Assembly: GCF_017876755.1 (NCBI RefSeq)
Contig: NZ_JAGIOO010000001.1
Location: forward strand, 682,001-746,000
DNA from: Crossiella equi
Lineage (GTDB): Bacteria; Actinomycetota; Actinomycetes; Mycobacteriales; Pseudonocardiaceae
DNA length: 64,000 nucleotides
Direction of reading: 5' to 3'
The notes beneath the pieces were generated by a model. That model saw only the letters and a program-made list of their open reading frames with translations, ran no database searches and was not told where the DNA came from. The position numbers and the translations under genes are program-made. Positions 1 through 10,555 of the stretch are shown here, one piece after another (position 1 is the stretch's first letter; every line of letters starts with the position of its first letter).

Positions 1-634
1 AACCGGAGTCCACCAACCGGCCGCGGCGGATGATGCTCACCCGGTCGCACAGCTTCTCCACCTCGGCCAGCACGTGGCTGCTCAGCAGGACCGTGTGCCC
101 GCGTTCACGCGCCTCCCACACGCAGTCCTCGAACACCGCCTGCATCAACGGGTCCAGCCCGACCGTCGGCTCGTCCAGCACCAGCAGTTCGGCGTCGGCG
201 GCCAGCGCGGCGACCAGGGCCACCTTCTGCCGGTTGCCGGAGGAGTAGGCCCGGCACTTCCTGCCGGGGTCGAGCTCGAAGCGCTCGGTCAGCTCCTGCC
301 TGCGCCCCGGGTCCAGGCCACCGCGCAGCCCGCCGAGCAGGTCGAGCACCTCGCCGCCGGTCAGGTTCGGCCACAGCGCGACCTCGCCCGGCACCGCGGC
401 CAGCCTGCGGTGCAGTGCCAGGTCCCGCCACGGGTCACCGCCGAAGAGCCGCGCCGTGCCCCCGTCGGCCCGCAGCAGCCCGAGCAGCACCCGAAGCGCC
501 GTGGTCTTGCCCGCCCCGTTCGGGCCGAGCAGCGCGTGCACCTCCCCCGCCCGCACGGTCACGTCCAACCCGTCCAGGGCCTGAACCCGGCCGAACCGCT
601 TGCGCAGCCCGGCCAGCACGACGACATCGGCCAC
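1..634 (-). CDS. ABC transporter ATP-binding protein (3' end outside window)
   Basis: Nucleotide-binding subunit of an ABC exporter, probably of the DrrA/multidrug type. It shows Walker A (GPNGAGKT, about residue 36), a signature loop (YSSGNRQK), Walker B ([13 protein letters not shown]) and the switch histidine (LLSSH). GTG at 634 is chosen because GGAGAGG lies about 10 nt upstream. The C-terminus is cut off by the window edge, so the permease is not seen. It is divergent from the alcohol dehydrogenase and is probably not part of the dormancy island. Confidence 0.9.
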   Translation of the reverse strand, partial: MADVVVLAGLRKRFGRVQALDGLDVTVRAGEVHALLGPNGAGKTTALRVLLGLLRADGGTARLFGGDPWRDLALHRRLAAVPGEVALWPNLTGGEVLDLLGGLRGGLDPGRRQELTERFELDPGRKCRAYSSGNRQKVALVAALAADAELLVLDEPTVGLDPLMQAVFEDCVWEARERGHTVLLSSHVLAEVEKLCDRVSIIRRGRLVDSG

Positions 635-712
635 GGTCCACCGCCTCTCCTCGTGCTGGAACGGTGCACTGGCGGCGCCGTGCCGGGCAGCGGCGAAAGA
701 CCCGGTCCGGCA

Positions 713-726
713 GGGACTTTCCCCTC
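713..726. promoter_or_regulatory. Possible DevR/DosR-type box
   Basis: GGGACTTTCCCCTC, 81 bp upstream of the alcohol dehydrogenase start. The left half (AGGGACTTT) fits the mycobacterial DosR half-site; the right half is poor. Confidence 0.35.
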
Positions 727-806
727 TTCAGGCGAGGGCGGTGTGCTCTGCCGCGCGCGCCCGCCCGCGAGCAGGGTCGTACCTGGAGCCAACCCGAGGA
801 GGCGCG

Positions 807-1844
807 ATGAAGGCGATGGTGTTCCACGGCCCCGGCCGGCGGTCCTGGGAGGAGGTGCCCGCTCCGGAGCTCGTCGATCCGGGGGACGCGGTCGTGCGGG
901 TCACCTCGGCCACGATCTGCGGCACCGACCTGCACATCCTGAAGGGGGACGTACCCGAGGTCGAGCCCGGCCGGGTGCTTGGCCACGAGGCGGTCGGCGT
1001 GGTGGAGCAGGTCGGCCCGGCGGTCACCGGGCGCAAGCCGGGCGACCGGGTGCTGGTGTCCTGCATCAGCGCCTGCGGCCGCTGCGACTACTGCCGCACC
1101 GCCACCTACGGCCAGTGCCTCGGCGGCGGAGGCTGGCTGCTGGGCCACACCGCCGACGGCACGCACGCCGAGCGGGTGCGGGTGCCCTTCGCCGACACCT
1201 CCACCCACCTGCTGCCCACCGAGGTCGAGGACGCGGCTGCGGTGATGCTCTCCGACATCCTGCCCACCGCCTACGAGGTCGGTGTGCTCAACGGCCGGGT
1301 CCGCCCGGGTGAGACCGTGGTCGTCGTCGGCGCGGGCCCGATCGGGCTGGCCGCGGTCGAGACCGCGCGCCTGTTCAGCCCGGGCCTGGTGGTGGCGGTG
1401 GACCGCTCCCCCGCACGGCTGGCGCTGGCCAAGCAGTTCGGCGCCGACGTGGTGGTCGGGGCGGAGGAGCACGTCGAGGACGTGGTCGCCGAGCTCACCG
1501 GCGGCCTGGGCGCGCACGTGGCGGTGGAGGCCGTGGGCGTGCCGCAGACCTTCGAGCTGTGCACGCGCCTCATCCGCCCCGGCGGGCGCGTGGCCAACGT
1601 CGGTGTGCACGGGCAGCCCGCCACGCTTGACCTGGCCCGGCTGTGGATCCGCAACGCCACCATCACCACCGGCCTGGTCGACACCGCCTCCACCCCGGAC
1701 CTACTGCGGATGCTGGCTTCCGGGCGCCTGGACGCGAAGCGGTTCGCCACGCACCACTTCGCCTTCGAGGAGTTCGACCTGGCCTACGACGTGTTCGCGA
1801 ACTCCGGCGAGACCGGGGCGCTGAAGGTGGTGGTGAGCCGATGA
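807..1844 (+). CDS. Zinc-dependent alcohol dehydrogenase
   Basis: Medium-chain NAD(P)-dependent alcohol dehydrogenase of 345 aa. Catalytic zinc ligands are visible as C38 (CGTDLH) and H60-E61 (GHE). The structural-zinc loop [19 protein letters not shown] supplies four cysteines, and the Rossmann motif is [11 protein letters not shown]. The ATG follows GAGGAGG. The stop overlaps the pyruvate formate-lyase start by 4 nt (ATGA), so the two are translationally coupled. Inference: it reoxidises NADH by reducing an aldehyde during fermentation. The substrate cannot be read from the sequence. Confidence 0.93.
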   Translation: MKAMVFHGPGRRSWEEVPAPELVDPGDAVVRVTSATICGTDLHILKGDVPEVEPGRVLGHEAVGVVEQVGPAVTGRKPGDRVLVSCISACGRCDYCRTATYGQCLGGGGWLLGHTADGTHAERVRVPFADTSTHLLPTEVEDAAAVMLSDILPTAYEVGVLNGRVRPGETVVVVGAGPIGLAAVETARLFSPGLVVAVDRSPARLALAKQFGADVVVGAEEHVEDVVAELTGGLGAHVAVEAVGVPQTFELCTRLIRPGGRVANVGVHGQPATLDLARLWIRNATITTGLVDTASTPDLLRMLASGRLDAKRFATHHFAFEEFDLAYDVFANSGETGALKVVVSR

Positions 1845-4087
1845 CCGCGGTGGCCGAGCAGCTGTCCGCCTGGACCGGGTTCCACGGGCACCGGTGGCGC
1901 GAGGAGGTCGACGTACGCGCGTTCGTCCAGGACAACCACTCCCCCTACACCGGCGACGCGGGTTTCCTGACCGGCCCGACGGCGCGCACGACGAGCCTGT
2001 GGCGTGACGTGGCCGCGCTGTTCGCCGAGGAGCGGCGGCGCGGGGTGCTCGACGTGGACACCCACACCCCGTCCACGATCACCTCGCACCGCCCCGGCTA
2101 CCTCGACCGGGCCCAGGAGCTCATCGTCGGCCTGCAGACCGACATGCCGCTCAAGCGCGCGATCATGCCCAACGGCGGCCTGCGCCTGGTGGAGGCCGGG
2201 CTCGCCGCGTACGGGCTGGAGCTGGACCCGGCCGTGCGGGAGATCTTCACCAAGTACCGCAAAACCCACAACGACGGTGTCTTCGACGCCTACACCGAGG
2301 AGATCAAACGCGCCCGGCGCGCCGGGATCATCACCGGCCTGCCCGACTCCTACGGGCGCGGCCGGATCATCGGCGACTACCGCCGGGTCGCCCTGTACGG
2401 GGTGGACCGGCTCGTGCGGGCCAAGCGCGCCGAACGCGCCGGCCTGGACACCGTGCCCGCCACCGAGGCGGTGATCCGCGACCGGGAGGAGCTGGCCGAG
2501 CAGATCCGGGCCCTGGGCGAGCTGCGCGAGATGGCGCACTCCTACGGCGACGACATCTCCGGACCGGCACGCACCGCGCGCGAGGCCGTGCAGTGGCTGT
2601 ACTACGCCTACCTGGCCGCGGTGAAGGAGCAGAACGGCGCGGCGATGTCGCTCGGCCGGGTCTCGACCTTCCTGGACGTCTACCTCCGGCGGGATCTCGC
2701 CGCCGGGCGGCTGACCGAGGACGGCGCGCAGGAACTGGTCGACGACCTGGTCATCAAGCTGCGACTGGTGCGCTTCCTGCGCACCCCGGCCTACGACGAG
2801 CTGTTCTCCGGCGACCCGACCTGGGTGACCGAGAGCATCGGCGGTGTCGGCGAGGACGGCAGGCCACTGGTCACCCGCACCAGCTTCCGGTTCCTGCAGA
2901 CCCTCTACAACCTCGGCCCCGCCCCGGAGCCCAACCTGACCGTGCTGTGGTCGCCGAACCTGCCCGAGGGCTTCAAGCGGTTCTGCGCGAAGGTGTCGGT
3001 GGACACCAGCTCCATCCAGTACGAGAACGACGAGCTGATCCGCCCGCACTTCGGCGACGACGCGGCCATCGCCTGCTGCGTCTCGGCGATGCGGCTGGGC
3101 AGGCAGATGCAGTTCTTCGGCGCCCGTGTCAACCTGGCCAAGGCGCTGCTGTACGCCATCAACGGCGGCCGCGACGAGATGACCCGCGAGCAGGTCGCGC
3201 CTCCGGCCACGCCGCTGGCCGGGGAGTACCTGGACTACGAGCAGGTGCGCACGGCCTTCAACACCACCCTGGACTGGCTGGCCCGCACCTACGTCGAGGC
3301 GCTCAACGTCATCCACTACATGCACGACAAGTACGCCTACGAGCGCATCGAGATGGCCCTGCACGACCACCCGGTCCAGCGGCTGCTCGGCTGTGGCATC
3401 GCGGGCCTGTCGGTGACCGCGGACAGCCTGTCGGCGATCAAGCACGCCCGGGTTCGCGTCATCCGCGACCGCACCGGACTGGCCGTGGACTTCGCCGTGG
3501 AGGGCGAGTTCCCGCGCTACGGCAACAACGACGACCGCGCCGACGCGCTGGCCACCGGACTGGTGCGCGAGTTCATGGCCCGGGTGCGCCAGTACCCGGC
3601 CTACCGCGACGCGGTGCACACCCAGTCGGTGCTGACCATCACCTCCAACGTCGTCTACGGCAGGCACACCGGCAACACCCCCGACGGCCGCCGCGTGGGC
3701 ACGCCGTTCGCCCCGGGAGCCAACCCGGTCAACGGCCAGGACCGGCACGGGCTGGTCGCGGCAGCGCTGTCGGTGGCCAAGCTGCCCTACGAGCAGGCAC
3801 TGGACGGGATCTCGCTGACCGCGAGCATCACCCCGGACGGCCTGGGCCGCGACAGCGCCGAGCGGGTGACCAACCTGGTCGGGGTCCTGGACGCCTACAC
3901 CGACGCGGGGGGCTTCCACCTCAACGCGAACGTGCTCAACCGCGAGGTGCTGCTCGACGCCATGGCCCACCCGGAGAAGTACCCGCACCTGACGATCCGG
4001 GTGTCCGGCTACGCGGTGCACTTCACCCGGCTCACCGAGGAGCAGCAGCGCGACGTCGTCAGCCGCACCTTCCACGGGTCGCTGTGA
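1841..4087 (+). CDS. pflB: Formate C-acetyltransferase (pyruvate formate-lyase)
   Basis: Glycyl-radical enzyme converting pyruvate and CoA to acetyl-CoA and formate; 748 aa, close to the usual length of about 760. The tandem active-site cysteines are C412-C413 (AIACCVSAM), and the glycyl radical site is G723 in RVSGYAV near the C-terminus. Both distinguish true PFL from many glycyl-radical relatives. The start overlaps the dehydrogenase stop and the stop overlaps pflA (TGATG). PFL is destroyed by oxygen, so its place in a hypoxia island fits. It is uncommon in actinomycetes. Confidence 0.95.
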   Translation: MTAVAEQLSAWTGFHGHRWREEVDVRAFVQDNHSPYTGDAGFLTGPTARTTSLWRDVAALFAEERRRGVLDVDTHTPSTITSHRPGYLDRAQELIVGLQTDMPLKRAIMPNGGLRLVEAGLAAYGLELDPAVREIFTKYRKTHNDGVFDAYTEEIKRARRAGIITGLPDSYGRGRIIGDYRRVALYGVDRLVRAKRAERAGLDTVPATEAVIRDREELAEQIRALGELREMAHSYGDDISGPARTAREAVQWLYYAYLAAVKEQNGAAMSLGRVSTFLDVYLRRDLAAGRLTEDGAQELVDDLVIKLRLVRFLRTPAYDELFSGDPTWVTESIGGVGEDGRPLVTRTSFRFLQTLYNLGPAPEPNLTVLWSPNLPEGFKRFCAKVSVDTSSIQYENDELIRPHFGDDAAIACCVSAMRLGRQMQFFGARVNLAKALLYAINGGRDEMTREQVAPPATPLAGEYLDYEQVRTAFNTTLDWLARTYVEALNVIHYMHDKYAYERIEMALHDHPVQRLLGCGIAGLSVTADSLSAIKHARVRVIRDRTGLAVDFAVEGEFPRYGNNDDRADALATGLVREFMARVRQYPAYRDAVHTQSVLTITSNVVYGRHTGNTPDGRRVGTPFAPGANPVNGQDRHGLVAAALSVAKLPYEQALDGISLTASITPDGLGRDSAERVTNLVGVLDAYTDAGGFHLNANVLNREVLLDAMAHPEKYPHLTIRVSGYAVHFTRLTEEQQRDVVSRTFHGSL

Positions 4088-4812
4088 TGTGCACCGGGGT
4101 CGTCCACTCCTGGGACCTGGCCACGGCGGTGGACGGCCCCGGCACCCGGTTCGTGGTGTTCACCGCGGGCTGTCCGCTGCGCTGCCTGTACTGCCACAAC
4201 CCGGAAACGCGGTTCGCGCGGTACGGGCGGCGCGTCACGGTGGCGGAGGTCCTCGCCGAGCTGCGCGGGTACCGGCGGTTCATCGAGGTGGCAGGCGGCG
4301 GGTTGACGGTCAGCGGCGGCGAACCGCTGCTGCAGCCGGAGTTCACCGGCGCGCTGCTGCGCGGGGCCAAGGACCTCGGCCTGCACACCGCGCTGGACAC
4401 CTCCGGCTACCTCGGCGGACGCGCTTCCGAGGACCTGCTCGCCGCCACCGACCTGGTGCTGCTGGACATCAAGTCCTGGGACCCCGCGACCTACCGCACC
4501 GTCACCGGCGCCGAGCTGGCGCCCACCCTGGAGTTCGCCCGCAGACTGGACCGGCGGGGCATCCCGATGTGGGTCCGGTTCGTGCTCGTGCCCGGGCTGA
4601 CCGACGCGCCGGACAACGTCGACGGCATCGCCGGGTTCGTGGCCGGGCTCGCCTCGGTGCAGCGCGTGGACGTCCTGCCCTTCCACAAGATGGGCGCGCC
4701 GAAGTACGCGGCGATCGGTCTGCCGTTCCTCCTCGCGGACACCCCGGTACCGGACGCGGCGCTCATCGCGCGGGTGCGCGGCCAGTTCCGCGCACACGGC
4801 CTGCCCGCGTGA
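4087..4812 (+). CDS. pflA: Pyruvate formate-lyase-activating enzyme (radical SAM)
   Basis: Radical SAM activase that installs the glycyl radical on PFL; 241 aa, the normal size. The [4Fe-4S] cluster motif is C29-C33-C36 (GCPLRCLYC), followed by the GGEP-type SAM-binding motif (VSGGEPLL). It starts inside the pflB stop (TGATG), so expression is coupled. The partner assignment rests on this adjacency and the family's known role. Confidence 0.95.
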   Translation: MCTGVVHSWDLATAVDGPGTRFVVFTAGCPLRCLYCHNPETRFARYGRRVTVAEVLAELRGYRRFIEVAGGGLTVSGGEPLLQPEFTGALLRGAKDLGLHTALDTSGYLGGRASEDLLAATDLVLLDIKSWDPATYRTVTGAELAPTLEFARRLDRRGIPMWVRFVLVPGLTDAPDNVDGIAGFVAGLASVQRVDVLPFHKMGAPKYAAIGLPFLLADTPVPDAALIARVRGQFRAHGLPA

Positions 4813-4829
4813 CCGACGGTCCGAAGGCC

Positions 4830-4843
4830 GGGACCAAGGCCAC
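4830..4843. promoter_or_regulatory. Possible DevR/DosR-type box
   Basis: GGGACCAAGGCCAC in the 66-bp gap between pflA and the hibernation-factor-like gene, 35 bp before that ATG. The left half and the CCAAGG centre match the other boxes in this window. Confidence 0.4.
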
Positions 4844-4878
4844 TGGCCGCACCGGCGACCGCCCAGCACGCTGGGGCC

Positions 4879-5166
4879 ATGCACCCGACTCACCACATCA
4901 GCCAGCTCCGGATCGAGCTCGACGCGGATGTCCCCGGCGCCGCCGAGGAGTACGCGCGGCAGAAGGTCAGCGCGGTGGCGCGGTTCGCGCCCGCCGACAT
5001 CCCCTACGCCAGGGTCCGCATCGCCGAGGACGCCCACCGGCTGGTGGCACACGCGTCGCTGGATGTGAACGGGACCCCGGTCAACGCGACCGCCAGCGCA
5101 TTGACCTACCAGGAGGCCGTGGACCTCCTGCAGGACCGGCTGCACCACCAGCTCGTCGACATGTGA
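4879..5166 (+). CDS. Short S30AE/HPF-type ribosome-associated protein
   Basis: A 95-aa protein resembling the N-terminal fold of ribosome hibernation promoting factors (RaiA/HPF). It has alternating beta strands and two helices, including AEEYARQKVSAVARF and YQEAVDLLQDRLHHQL. It lacks the C-terminal dimerisation domain of long HPF. Inference: it binds idle ribosomes under energy limitation, as proposed for dormancy-regulon S30AE proteins in mycobacteria. Similarity is moderate, so a different small fold is possible. It sits 16 nt before gap, probably one transcript. Confidence 0.6.
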   Translation: MHPTHHISQLRIELDADVPGAAEEYARQKVSAVARFAPADIPYARVRIAEDAHRLVAHASLDVNGTPVNATASALTYQEAVDLLQDRLHHQLVDM

Positions 5167-5182
5167 GAACGAGGAGGAACCG

Positions 5183-6190
5183 ATGGTGATCCGAGTGGGC
5201 GTCAACGGTCTCGGCCGCATTGGCCGCGCCGTCGTGCGCGCGCTGGCCGAGCGCACCGACACCGCCCTCACCGTGGTCGCGGTGAACGACCTGACCACCC
5301 CGGAGGCGCTGGCCCACCTGCTCGCGCACGACTCCACCTACGGCCCCTGGCCCGGCCAGGTCACCGCCCGCGACAACGGGCTGGTGCTGAACGGGCAGAC
5401 CGTCCGGGTCAGCGCCGAGCACGACCCGGCGCGGCTGGACTGGGACGTCGACCTGGTCATCGAGGCGACGGGGAGGTTCCGCACGCGCGAGGCCGCGGCC
5501 GACCACCTGGTGTCCGGGGCCCGCAAGGTGGTCATCACGGCCCCGGGCAAGGACGTGGACGCCACGATCGTGCTCGGTGTCAACGAGCACACCTACGACC
5601 CCGACCGGCACCACGTCGTCTCCAACGCCTCCTGCACGACCAACTGCGTCGCCCCCATGGCCCTGGTCCTGCACCAGACCTTCGGCATCCGCGAAGGCCT
5701 GATGACCACCATCCACAGCTACACCAACGACCAGTCCCTGCTGGACAGCCCACACCGGGACCCGCGCCGGGCGCGCTCGGCCGCGGTCAACGTCATCCCG
5801 ACCTCCACCGGCGCGGCCAAGGCCGTCGGCCTGGTGCTGCCGCAGCTGGCGGGCAGGCTGGACGGACTCGCCGTGCGGGTACCGGTCGAGGACGGCTCGC
5901 TGACCGACCTCACCGTGGTCCTGGAACGCCCCGCCAGCGCGGAGGAGGTCAACCGGGCCTTCACCGAAGCCGCGGAGGGCAGGCTCAAGGACGTGCTGCG
6001 CTGCTCGACCGCGCCCCTGGTCTCCCGCGACATCATCGGCGACCCGGCCTCCTGCGTGGTCGACCTCGGCCTGACCAAGGTCAGCGGCAACACGGTGAAG
6101 GTCTTCGGCTGGTACGACAACGAATGGGGCTACGCCAACCGCACCATCGACCTGGCGCTGTTGATGGCGGCGCACCTGCGACAGGTGTAG
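5183..6190 (+). CDS. gap: Glyceraldehyde-3-phosphate dehydrogenase, type I
   Basis: Glycolytic NAD-dependent enzyme of 335 aa. It shows the N-terminal Rossmann motif ([10 protein letters not shown]), active-site C151 in SNASCTTNC, and the C-terminal [11 protein letters not shown]. The start follows GAGGAGGAACCG. Its position between PFL and a DosR-like cation ATPase suggests a second, oxygen-limitation copy rather than the housekeeping gap normally found with pgk/tpi. That is inference from context. Confidence 0.95.
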   Translation: MVIRVGVNGLGRIGRAVVRALAERTDTALTVVAVNDLTTPEALAHLLAHDSTYGPWPGQVTARDNGLVLNGQTVRVSAEHDPARLDWDVDLVIEATGRFRTREAAADHLVSGARKVVITAPGKDVDATIVLGVNEHTYDPDRHHVVSNASCTTNCVAPMALVLHQTFGIREGLMTTIHSYTNDQSLLDSPHRDPRRARSAAVNVIPTSTGAAKAVGLVLPQLAGRLDGLAVRVPVEDGSLTDLTVVLERPASAEEVNRAFTEAAEGRLKDVLRCSTAPLVSRDIIGDPASCVVDLGLTKVSGNTVKVFGWYDNEWGYANRTIDLALLMAAHLRQV

Positions 6191-6199
6191 CCACCGGGG

Positions 6200-6218
6200 C
6201 CCACCCCCGGCAGGTGGG
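6200..6218. terminator. Possible hairpin after gap
   Basis: CCCACC (6200-6205) can pair with GGTGGG (6213-6218) just after the gap stop, in a G/C-rich context without a T-run. It could end the pfl-gap transcript, but the stem is short. Confidence 0.3.
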
Positions 6219-6230
6219 GGCGCCTGGTCC

Positions 6231-6244
6231 GGGACCTTGGGCCC
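6231..6244. promoter_or_regulatory. DevR/DosR-type box
   Basis: GGGACCTTGGGCCC, a near-palindrome 81 bp upstream of the cation ATPase ATG. It is one of the best matches to the box shared by genes of this island. Confidence 0.6.
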
Positions 6245-6324
6245 CCCTCCGCCGGGAGCCCGCCCGGCCACCCGGTGTCCTGGGACCGTCGCCGCCGGTC
6301 CGCGCCAGGCGCGACGGTGGAGGT

Positions 6325-9048
6325 ATGACCGCAGAGGAACGTTCGCCCGCACCCGACCCGCTCGAACCGCTGCCCAGGTTGCAGCGCGACCTCCGTTCCA
6401 GACCCGGTGGGCTGACTTCGCGAGAGGCCGCCCGCAGGCTCCAGGTGCACGGGCCCAACGAGCTGGTGCAGCGCGTCCGGCACGGCTGGTTCAGACCGCT
6501 GGCCAGGCAGTTCACCCACCCGCTCGCGCTGCTGCTGTGGCTGGCCGCCGGACTGTCCCTGGTCTCGGGCTCCAGCGCGCTCGGGGTCGCCATCGTGGTG
6601 GTGATCGTGCTCAACGCCGGGCTGGCCTTCGTGCAGGAGCAGCAGGCCGAACGGGCGGTGGCCACCCTGGCCTCCTACCTGCCGCCGATGGCCACCGTGC
6701 TCCGCGACGGGGTGCCGGTCGCGGTGCAGGCCCGGGAGCTGGTGCCCGGCGACGTGCTGCTGGTCGAGGAGGGTGACCGCGTCTCCGCCGATGCCCGGTT
6801 GCTCGTCGGCGCGGTGGAGGTCGACCTGTCCACCCTCAACGGCGAGTCGCTGCCCGCCTTCCGTGCCGCGGGCGCCGACGAGGTGACCGGGACACTGCTG
6901 GAGGCCAAGGACGTGGTGTTCAGCGGCACCAGCTGCACCGGCGGCCAGGCCAAGGCCCTGGTGTTCGCCACCGGGATGCGGACCGAGCTGGGCCGCATCG
7001 CCGCACTGACCCAGCGGAGCACGCGTGGGGAGAGCCCGCTGGAGAAGCAGGTCAAACGGGTGGCCTGGCTCATCGCGGCCGTGGCGGTCGGAGCCGGGCT
7101 GGCCTTCCTGCCCCTGGGCACGCTCCTGGCCGGGTTGCCGCTGCCCGACTCCGTCCAGTTCGCCATCGGCCTGCTCGTGGCCAACGTGCCCGAGGGGCTG
7201 CTGCCCACGATCACCCTGGCGCTGGCCGTCGGGGTGCGGACGCTGGCCCGGCGCGGCGCGCTGGTCAAGCGGCTGTCCGCGGTGGAGACCCTGGGTTCGA
7301 CCACGGTGATCTGCACCGACAAGACGGGCACGCTCACCCGCAACGAGATGCGGGTGACCGAGATCTGGACGCCGGACGGGCCCGTCGTGCTCGGCGCACC
7401 GGCCACCGGCACCGCGGCGCTGCTGGCCGCGTCGATGGCCGTCTGCGGCACCGCCGACGTCGACCCCGCCGAGCCGGGCTCCGCCACCGGCGACCCCACC
7501 GAGGTCGCCCTCGCCCTGGCGGCCAGCGGGCTCGGTGCCGAGGTGCGCGCTCCGCTGCGCGATGCCCGGCGGCTGAGGCAGTTCCACTTCGACCCCGTGC
7601 TCCGGCTGATGTCCACAGTGGACACGGTCGGGGACGCGCGGGTTGTCAGCGTCAAAGGTGCGCCCGAGGAGGTTCTCGCGCGCACCACCGAGATCGCCTG
7701 CCCCGGCGGCAGCAGGCCCCTCACCGCGGCCGACCGGGCCGAGCTGGTGGACCTGGTCACGCGGCGGGCCGGGCGCGGGCTGCGGCTGCTGGCCGTCGCC
7801 CGCCGGGTGCTGTTCTCCGGGGAAGCACTGCCCCAGAAGCGGGAGCAGGCCGAACACGACCTGGTGCTGCTCGGTCTGGTGGGCCTGTTCGACCCGCCGC
7901 GCCCCGAGGTGGCCGACGCGGTGGCGCGCTGCCACACCGCGGGCATCCGGCTCATCGTGATCACCGGGGACCACGGCCTCACCGCGGCCGAGATCGCGCA
8001 CCAGGTCGGCATCGCCCGCGACCACACCACGATCGTCACCGGCGCCGAGCTGGACCGGATGAGCGAGCAGGAGCTCGACGACCTGCTGGCCGGTGACAGC
8101 GAGTTGATCTTCGCTCGCAGCTCGCCGGAGGTGAAGCTCCGCGTCACCGACGCGCTGCGCGCCCAGGGCCACGTGGTGGCCATGACCGGCGACGGCGTCA
8201 ACGACGCCCCCGCACTGCACCGGGCCGACATCGGGGTCGCGATGGGGCGCAGTGGCACGGACGTGGCGCGGGAGGCCGCGACCATGGTGCTCACCGACGA
8301 CAACTTCGCCACCGTGGTCACCGCGGTGCAGGCGGGCAGACGGGTCTATGACAACGTCCGCAAGTTCATCCTCTACATCTTCGCCCACGCCACCCCCGAG
8401 GTGGTGCCGTTCCTGCTCTACGCGCTCTCCGGAGGGGCGATCCCGCTGCCGCTGACCGTGCTGCAGATCCTGGCCATCGACCTGGGCACGGAGACACTGC
8501 CCGCACTGGCACTGGGCCGGGAACCCGCCGAACCCGGGCTGATGGACCGGCCACCGCGCAGGCGCCGGGACAACGTCATCGACCGGCAGATGCTGTGGCG
8601 GGCCTGGGGTCTGCTCGGCGGCCTGTCCACCGTGCTCGTGCTCGCGGGCTACTTCCTGGTGCTCTGGCACGGCGGCTGGCAGCCCGGCGCGGAGACCGGC
8701 CCCGGTTCTCCCCTGCACCACACCTGGGTGCAGGCCACCACCATGACCTTCCTCGGCATCGTCGCCTGCCAGGTCGGCACCGCCTTCGCCGCACGGACGC
8801 AGCGCGCCTCGCTGCGCTCGATCGGTGTGTTCAGCAACCGCCTGCTGTTGTGGGGCATCGCGTTCGAGGTCGCCTTCTGCGCGCTCCTGCTGGGTGTGCC
8901 CGCGCTGCGCGAGGTGTTCGGCCTGGCCCTGCCCCCGGCCGGGTTGCTGCCGCTGCTGCTCCTGTTCCCCGTCGTGGTCTGGGGTGCGGACGAGCTGTGG
9001 CGGCTGCGGCTGCGCCGCGACCATGGCCCCGCCCGAACCGGGCCCTAG
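6325..9048 (+). CDS. ctpF: P-type cation-transporting ATPase, CtpF-like (P2-type)
   Basis: Membrane ion pump of 907 aa with the full P2-type layout: N-terminal cation ATPase domain, phosphorylation site D332 in DKTGTLT, PEGLLPT in the transport helix, hinge [11 protein letters not shown] and a C-terminal helix bundle. The actuator loop reads LNGES rather than TGES. The closest known context is mycobacterial CtpF, a calcium-type pump of the DosR regulon. The symbol rests on family plus context; the transported ion is not proven. Confidence 0.88.
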   Translation: MTAEERSPAPDPLEPLPRLQRDLRSRPGGLTSREAARRLQVHGPNELVQRVRHGWFRPLARQFTHPLALLLWLAAGLSLVSGSSALGVAIVVVIVLNAGLAFVQEQQAERAVATLASYLPPMATVLRDGVPVAVQARELVPGDVLLVEEGDRVSADARLLVGAVEVDLSTLNGESLPAFRAAGADEVTGTLLEAKDVVFSGTSCTGGQAKALVFATGMRTELGRIAALTQRSTRGESPLEKQVKRVAWLIAAVAVGAGLAFLPLGTLLAGLPLPDSVQFAIGLLVANVPEGLLPTITLALAVGVRTLARRGALVKRLSAVETLGSTTVICTDKTGTLTRNEMRVTEIWTPDGPVVLGAPATGTAALLAASMAVCGTADVDPAEPGSATGDPTEVALALAASGLGAEVRAPLRDARRLRQFHFDPVLRLMSTVDTVGDARVVSVKGAPEEVLARTTEIACPGGSRPLTAADRAELVDLVTRRAGRGLRLLAVARRVLFSGEALPQKREQAEHDLVLLGLVGLFDPPRPEVADAVARCHTAGIRLIVITGDHGLTAAEIAHQVGIARDHTTIVTGAELDRMSEQELDDLLAGDSELIFARSSPEVKLRVTDALRAQGHVVAMTGDGVNDAPALHRADIGVAMGRSGTDVAREAATMVLTDDNFATVVTAVQAGRRVYDNVRKFILYIFAHATPEVVPFLLYALSGGAIPLPLTVLQILAIDLGTETLPALALGREPAEPGLMDRPPRRRRDNVIDRQMLWRAWGLLGGLSTVLVLAGYFLVLWHGGWQPGAETGPGSPLHHTWVQATTMTFLGIVACQVGTAFAARTQRASLRSIGVFSNRLLLWGIAFEVAFCALLLGVPALREVFGLALPPAGLLPLLLLFPVVVWGADELWRLRLRRDHGPARTGP

Positions 9049-9126
9049 GCCTCAGGACGGGATCCGCCACCGGCAGGAGACTCAAGTCGTCAGGCGCGTC
9101 GAACCCCTCACGCACAAGGAGAAGCC

Positions 9127-9738
9127 ATGTCCCTCCCCGAAGGACGGCAACTGACCGGGGCCATGCAGATCCCCGCCCAGCGCGCCGCCGACACCGCACC
9201 CCGGCACGGTGCCGTGATGACCACGACCACCGGCCAGATGACCGCCCTGCTCCGGATCACCATGGGGCTGGTCTTCCTGTGGGCCTTCTTCGACAAGACC
9301 TTCGGCTGGGGTTACGCCACCACCGCGCAGAACGCGTGGCTCAACGGCGGCTCGCCGACCAAGGGGTTCCTCGGCCGCGTCGACACCGGCCCGTTCGCCG
9401 AGACCTTCCGCGCCATCGGCGGCGCCTGGTGGGCGGACTGGCTGTTCATGCTGGGCCTGCTGGGCATCGGCGTCGCGCTGACGCTCGGCATCGGCCTCCG
9501 GGTGGCGGCGGTCAGCGGCACGGTGATGATGCTGCTGATGTGGGCCGCCGAGTGGCCGCCCGACCGGTTCACCGCGGCGGGCCAGCCGACGATGTCGACC
9601 AACCCGCTGCTGGACTACCACGTCGTCTACGCACTGGTGCTCATCGCCCTCGCCCTGGCCTACGCGGGCAACACCTGGGGCCTGGGCCGCTGGTGGGCAC
9701 AGCGCACCGCGGTGCGGCACAACCACTGGCTGCGCTGA
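9127..9738 (+). CDS. DoxX-like/TQO-family membrane protein
   Basis: A 203-aa protein with a hydrophilic leader of about 40 residues and four predicted membrane helices. The first is ALLRITMGLVFLWAFFDKTF, and the LLxLGLGxRxAA-type middle resembles the DoxX/thiosulfate:quinone oxidoreductase small-subunit family. The catalytic role is unknown. ATG follows AAGGAGAAGCC. Alternative internal starts (ATG at residues 13 or 31) would remove the leader. It lies between CtpF-like and Rip3-like genes. Confidence 0.75.
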   Translation: MSLPEGRQLTGAMQIPAQRAADTAPRHGAVMTTTTGQMTALLRITMGLVFLWAFFDKTFGWGYATTAQNAWLNGGSPTKGFLGRVDTGPFAETFRAIGGAWWADWLFMLGLLGIGVALTLGIGLRVAAVSGTVMMLLMWAAEWPPDRFTAAGQPTMSTNPLLDYHVVYALVLIALALAYAGNTWGLGRWWAQRTAVRHNHWLR

Positions 9739-9745
9739 CCAGACC

Positions 9746-9780
9746 TGCCGGGACCGGGCCGCCCTCACCCGGTCCCGGCA
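9746..9780. terminator. Strong hairpin between DoxX-like and Rip3-like genes
   Basis: A perfect 13-bp stem (TGCCGGGACCGGG, 9746-9758; complement 9768-9780) with a 9-nt loop lies 8 nt after the upstream stop. It is probably a terminator or attenuator. No T-run follows, as is usual in high-GC actinomycetes. Confidence 0.6.
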
Positions 9781-9805
9781 ACCCTTCCCCGCCCAGGAGG
9801 CCACC

Positions 9806-10555
9806 TTGTCCACCCCCGGACACCGCGCACCGGCACCCGCGCTGCGGGTCAGGCCGTCGGTGTGCCTGCTCTACGGCGCGTTCACCCCGGTGCTGGCCCT
9901 GCTCGTGCTGCCCGCCCTCGCCCCCGGGCACCGGGCCGGGACGTACTGGGCCACGGGCACGGCGGTCTCGGTGCTGTTGCTGCTGTCGGTGCTGCTGCAC
10001 GAGCTGGCACACAGCGCGGCCGCCCGCCACTACGGCATCGGGGTGCGGGAGGTGGGCCTGTCGGCGGGCGGCGGGACCACCGTGCTGGCCCGGGTGCCGG
10101 ACAACCCGAGGCAGGAGCTGCTGATCTCCGCGGCGGGCCCGGCGGCCACCCTCCTGCTCGGCCTGTTGTTCTGGCTCGCCGCCGGGATCGCGCACGCACT
10201 CGGCGCGCAGCTCCCCCTCTCCACGGGTCTGCTGCTGCTCGGTGCGGTCAACACGGTGTTCACCGCGGCCAACCTGCTGCCGGGGGCGGACCTGGACGGT
10301 GGTCAGGTGCTCGCCGCGCTGCTGTGGTGGCGCCTCGGTGACCACAAACGCGCCCACCACCTCGTCACCACGATCGGCGGTGTGCTCGGGGCGGTGTTCC
10401 TGGTGGCCGGGGTGTTCCTGCTGCTCACCGGGTTCCCCCGGCTCGGGCTGCTGTCCCTGGCGGTGACTTGGCTGCTGGGGGAGTCGGCGCTGCGCCGCCG
10501 GTTCAGCGGCCGTCTCCCGGGCGCCCGGTCAGCCCGGCCCGCACCGCCTCGGTGA
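9806..10555 (+). CDS. Site-2 protease family membrane metalloprotease (Rip3-like, without CBS domains)
   Basis: M50 intramembrane zinc protease of 249 aa. The catalytic motif is HELAH (about residue 67) and the third ligand motif is NLLPGADLDGG; about six hydrophobic segments are seen. TTG at 9806 is chosen because AGGAGG ends 5 nt upstream. The DosR-regulon relative in mycobacteria (Rip3) carries C-terminal CBS domains that are absent here; the protein ends in a basic/proline tail. Its 3' end overlaps the convergent nicotinate phosphoribosyltransferase by 53 nt. Confidence 0.85.
   Translation: MSTPGHRAPAPALRVRPSVCLLYGAFTPVLALLVLPALAPGHRAGTYWATGTAVSVLLLLSVLLHELAHSAAARHYGIGVREVGLSAGGGTTVLARVPDNPRQELLISAAGPAATLLLGLLFWLAAGIAHALGAQLPLSTGLLLLGAVNTVFTAANLLPGADLDGGQVLAALLWWRLGDHKRAHHLVTTIGGVLGAVFLVAGVFLLLTGFPRLGLLSLAVTWLLGESALRRRFSGRLPGARSARPAPPR

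Noticed and set aside
1784-4075. Minus-strand open frame of 763 codons opposite pflB
   Set aside because: Low-complexity Val/Gly/His/Gln composition with no motif; pflB on the other strand is unmistakable.
6130-9024. Minus-strand open frame of 964 codons opposite the CtpF-like ATPase
   Set aside because: Pure shadow of the ATPase gene, with no start signal or protein-like composition.
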